NCBI GenBank assembly: GCA_964557085.1
Contig: CAZKYS010000066.1
Span: 1 to 13,636, forward strand
Reading direction: 5' to 3'
Length of the DNA stretch: 13,636 bases
Source of the DNA: Pseudaquidulcibacter sp964557085
Lineage (GTDB): Bacteria; Pseudomonadota; Alphaproteobacteria; Caulobacterales; Aquidulcibacteraceae
Shown here: piece after piece, positions 13,573 through 13,636 of the stretch
Layout: every line of letters starts with the position of its first letter
Position numbering within the stretch: position 1 is the first letter of the stretch
Notes under the pieces: model-generated
Told to the model about the DNA's origin: nothing
What the model saw: only the letters and a program-made list of their open reading frames with translations
Databases searched by the model: none
Translations under genes and position numbers: made by a program

Positions 13573-13636
13573 ATGCATAATCTAAAGCTGCCGATTTTTG
13601 GGCAAGAGAAAATAATTTATATTGATGATGATTTAA
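13573..13636 (+). CDS. Start of a probable RluA-family pseudouridine synthase, cut by window edge
   Basis: Twenty-one codons are visible before the window ends. They read MHNLKLPIFGQEKIIYIDDDL. The I-I-Y-x-D-D-D-L segment is how RluA-type rRNA/tRNA pseudouridine synthases enter their catalytic domain (next expected: a NKPAG-like motif). AAAAGG lies about four bases before the ATG. The call rests on this short stretch only. Confidence 0.5.
   Translation, partial: MHNLKLPIFGQEKIIYIDDDL

Overview
This window is an AT-rich piece of an alphaproteobacterial chromosome, and most of it is housekeeping sequence. Four features point to the Alphaproteobacteria. The F1 ATP synthase genes form their own cluster (atpH-A-G-D) without the F0 genes. 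There is a methylsuccinyl-CoA dehydrogenase of the ethylmalonyl-CoA pathway. A small twin-membrane-span (HIG1-like) gene sits next to a PduO-type cobalamin adenosyltransferase. A GC-rich palindromic intergenic repeat resembles those scattered through alphaproteobacterial genomes. The genus cannot be named from the sequence alone.

Layout. Positions 3-2401 (+): the 3' part of mcd, a 69-residue twin-span membrane protein and a PduO-type adenosyltransferase, tightly packed. They are probably one unit joining a step of the ethylmalonyl-CoA pathway to supply of the B12 cofactor that the pathway's mutases need. Positions 2403-5163 (-), meeting that unit tail to tail with one base between stops: a previously unlisted 33-residue membrane peptide, zapE, a TIGR01244/DUF442 sulfurtransferase-like gene and tsaD, coupled by overlaps or abutting codons. 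A 165-bp divergent region with a short palindrome separates this from a PlsC-like acyltransferase (5329-6147, +) and a TerC-family membrane protein (6225-7034, +).

Positions 7256-11780 (+) hold atpH, atpA, atpG and atpD. The codon choice of these genes is visibly different from their neighbours, as expected for highly expressed genes. A GC-rich hairpin lies between atpA and atpG. The epsilon gene atpC, normally next after atpD, is not in this window. Instead atpD is followed by about 510 bp without a convincing gene. This stretch has a nested hairpin, a perfect 14-bp AT-only inverted repeat, a textbook intrinsic terminator, a GC-rich palindromic repeat and an AT-rich tail with two near-consensus DnaA boxes.

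Positions 12293-12815 (-) carry a RelB/StbD-RelE/StbE type toxin-antitoxin pair with a large near-perfect inverted repeat over its promoter. On the + strand follow an unrecognised exported or lipid-anchored protein (12978-13538) and the first 21 codons of what looks like an RluA-type pseudouridine synthase.

I do not see a clear new multi-gene system. The observations most worth checking are the 33-residue peptide coupled to zapE, the missing atpC with its palindrome-rich replacement, the atpA-atpG hairpin, and the mcd-adenosyltransferase grouping.
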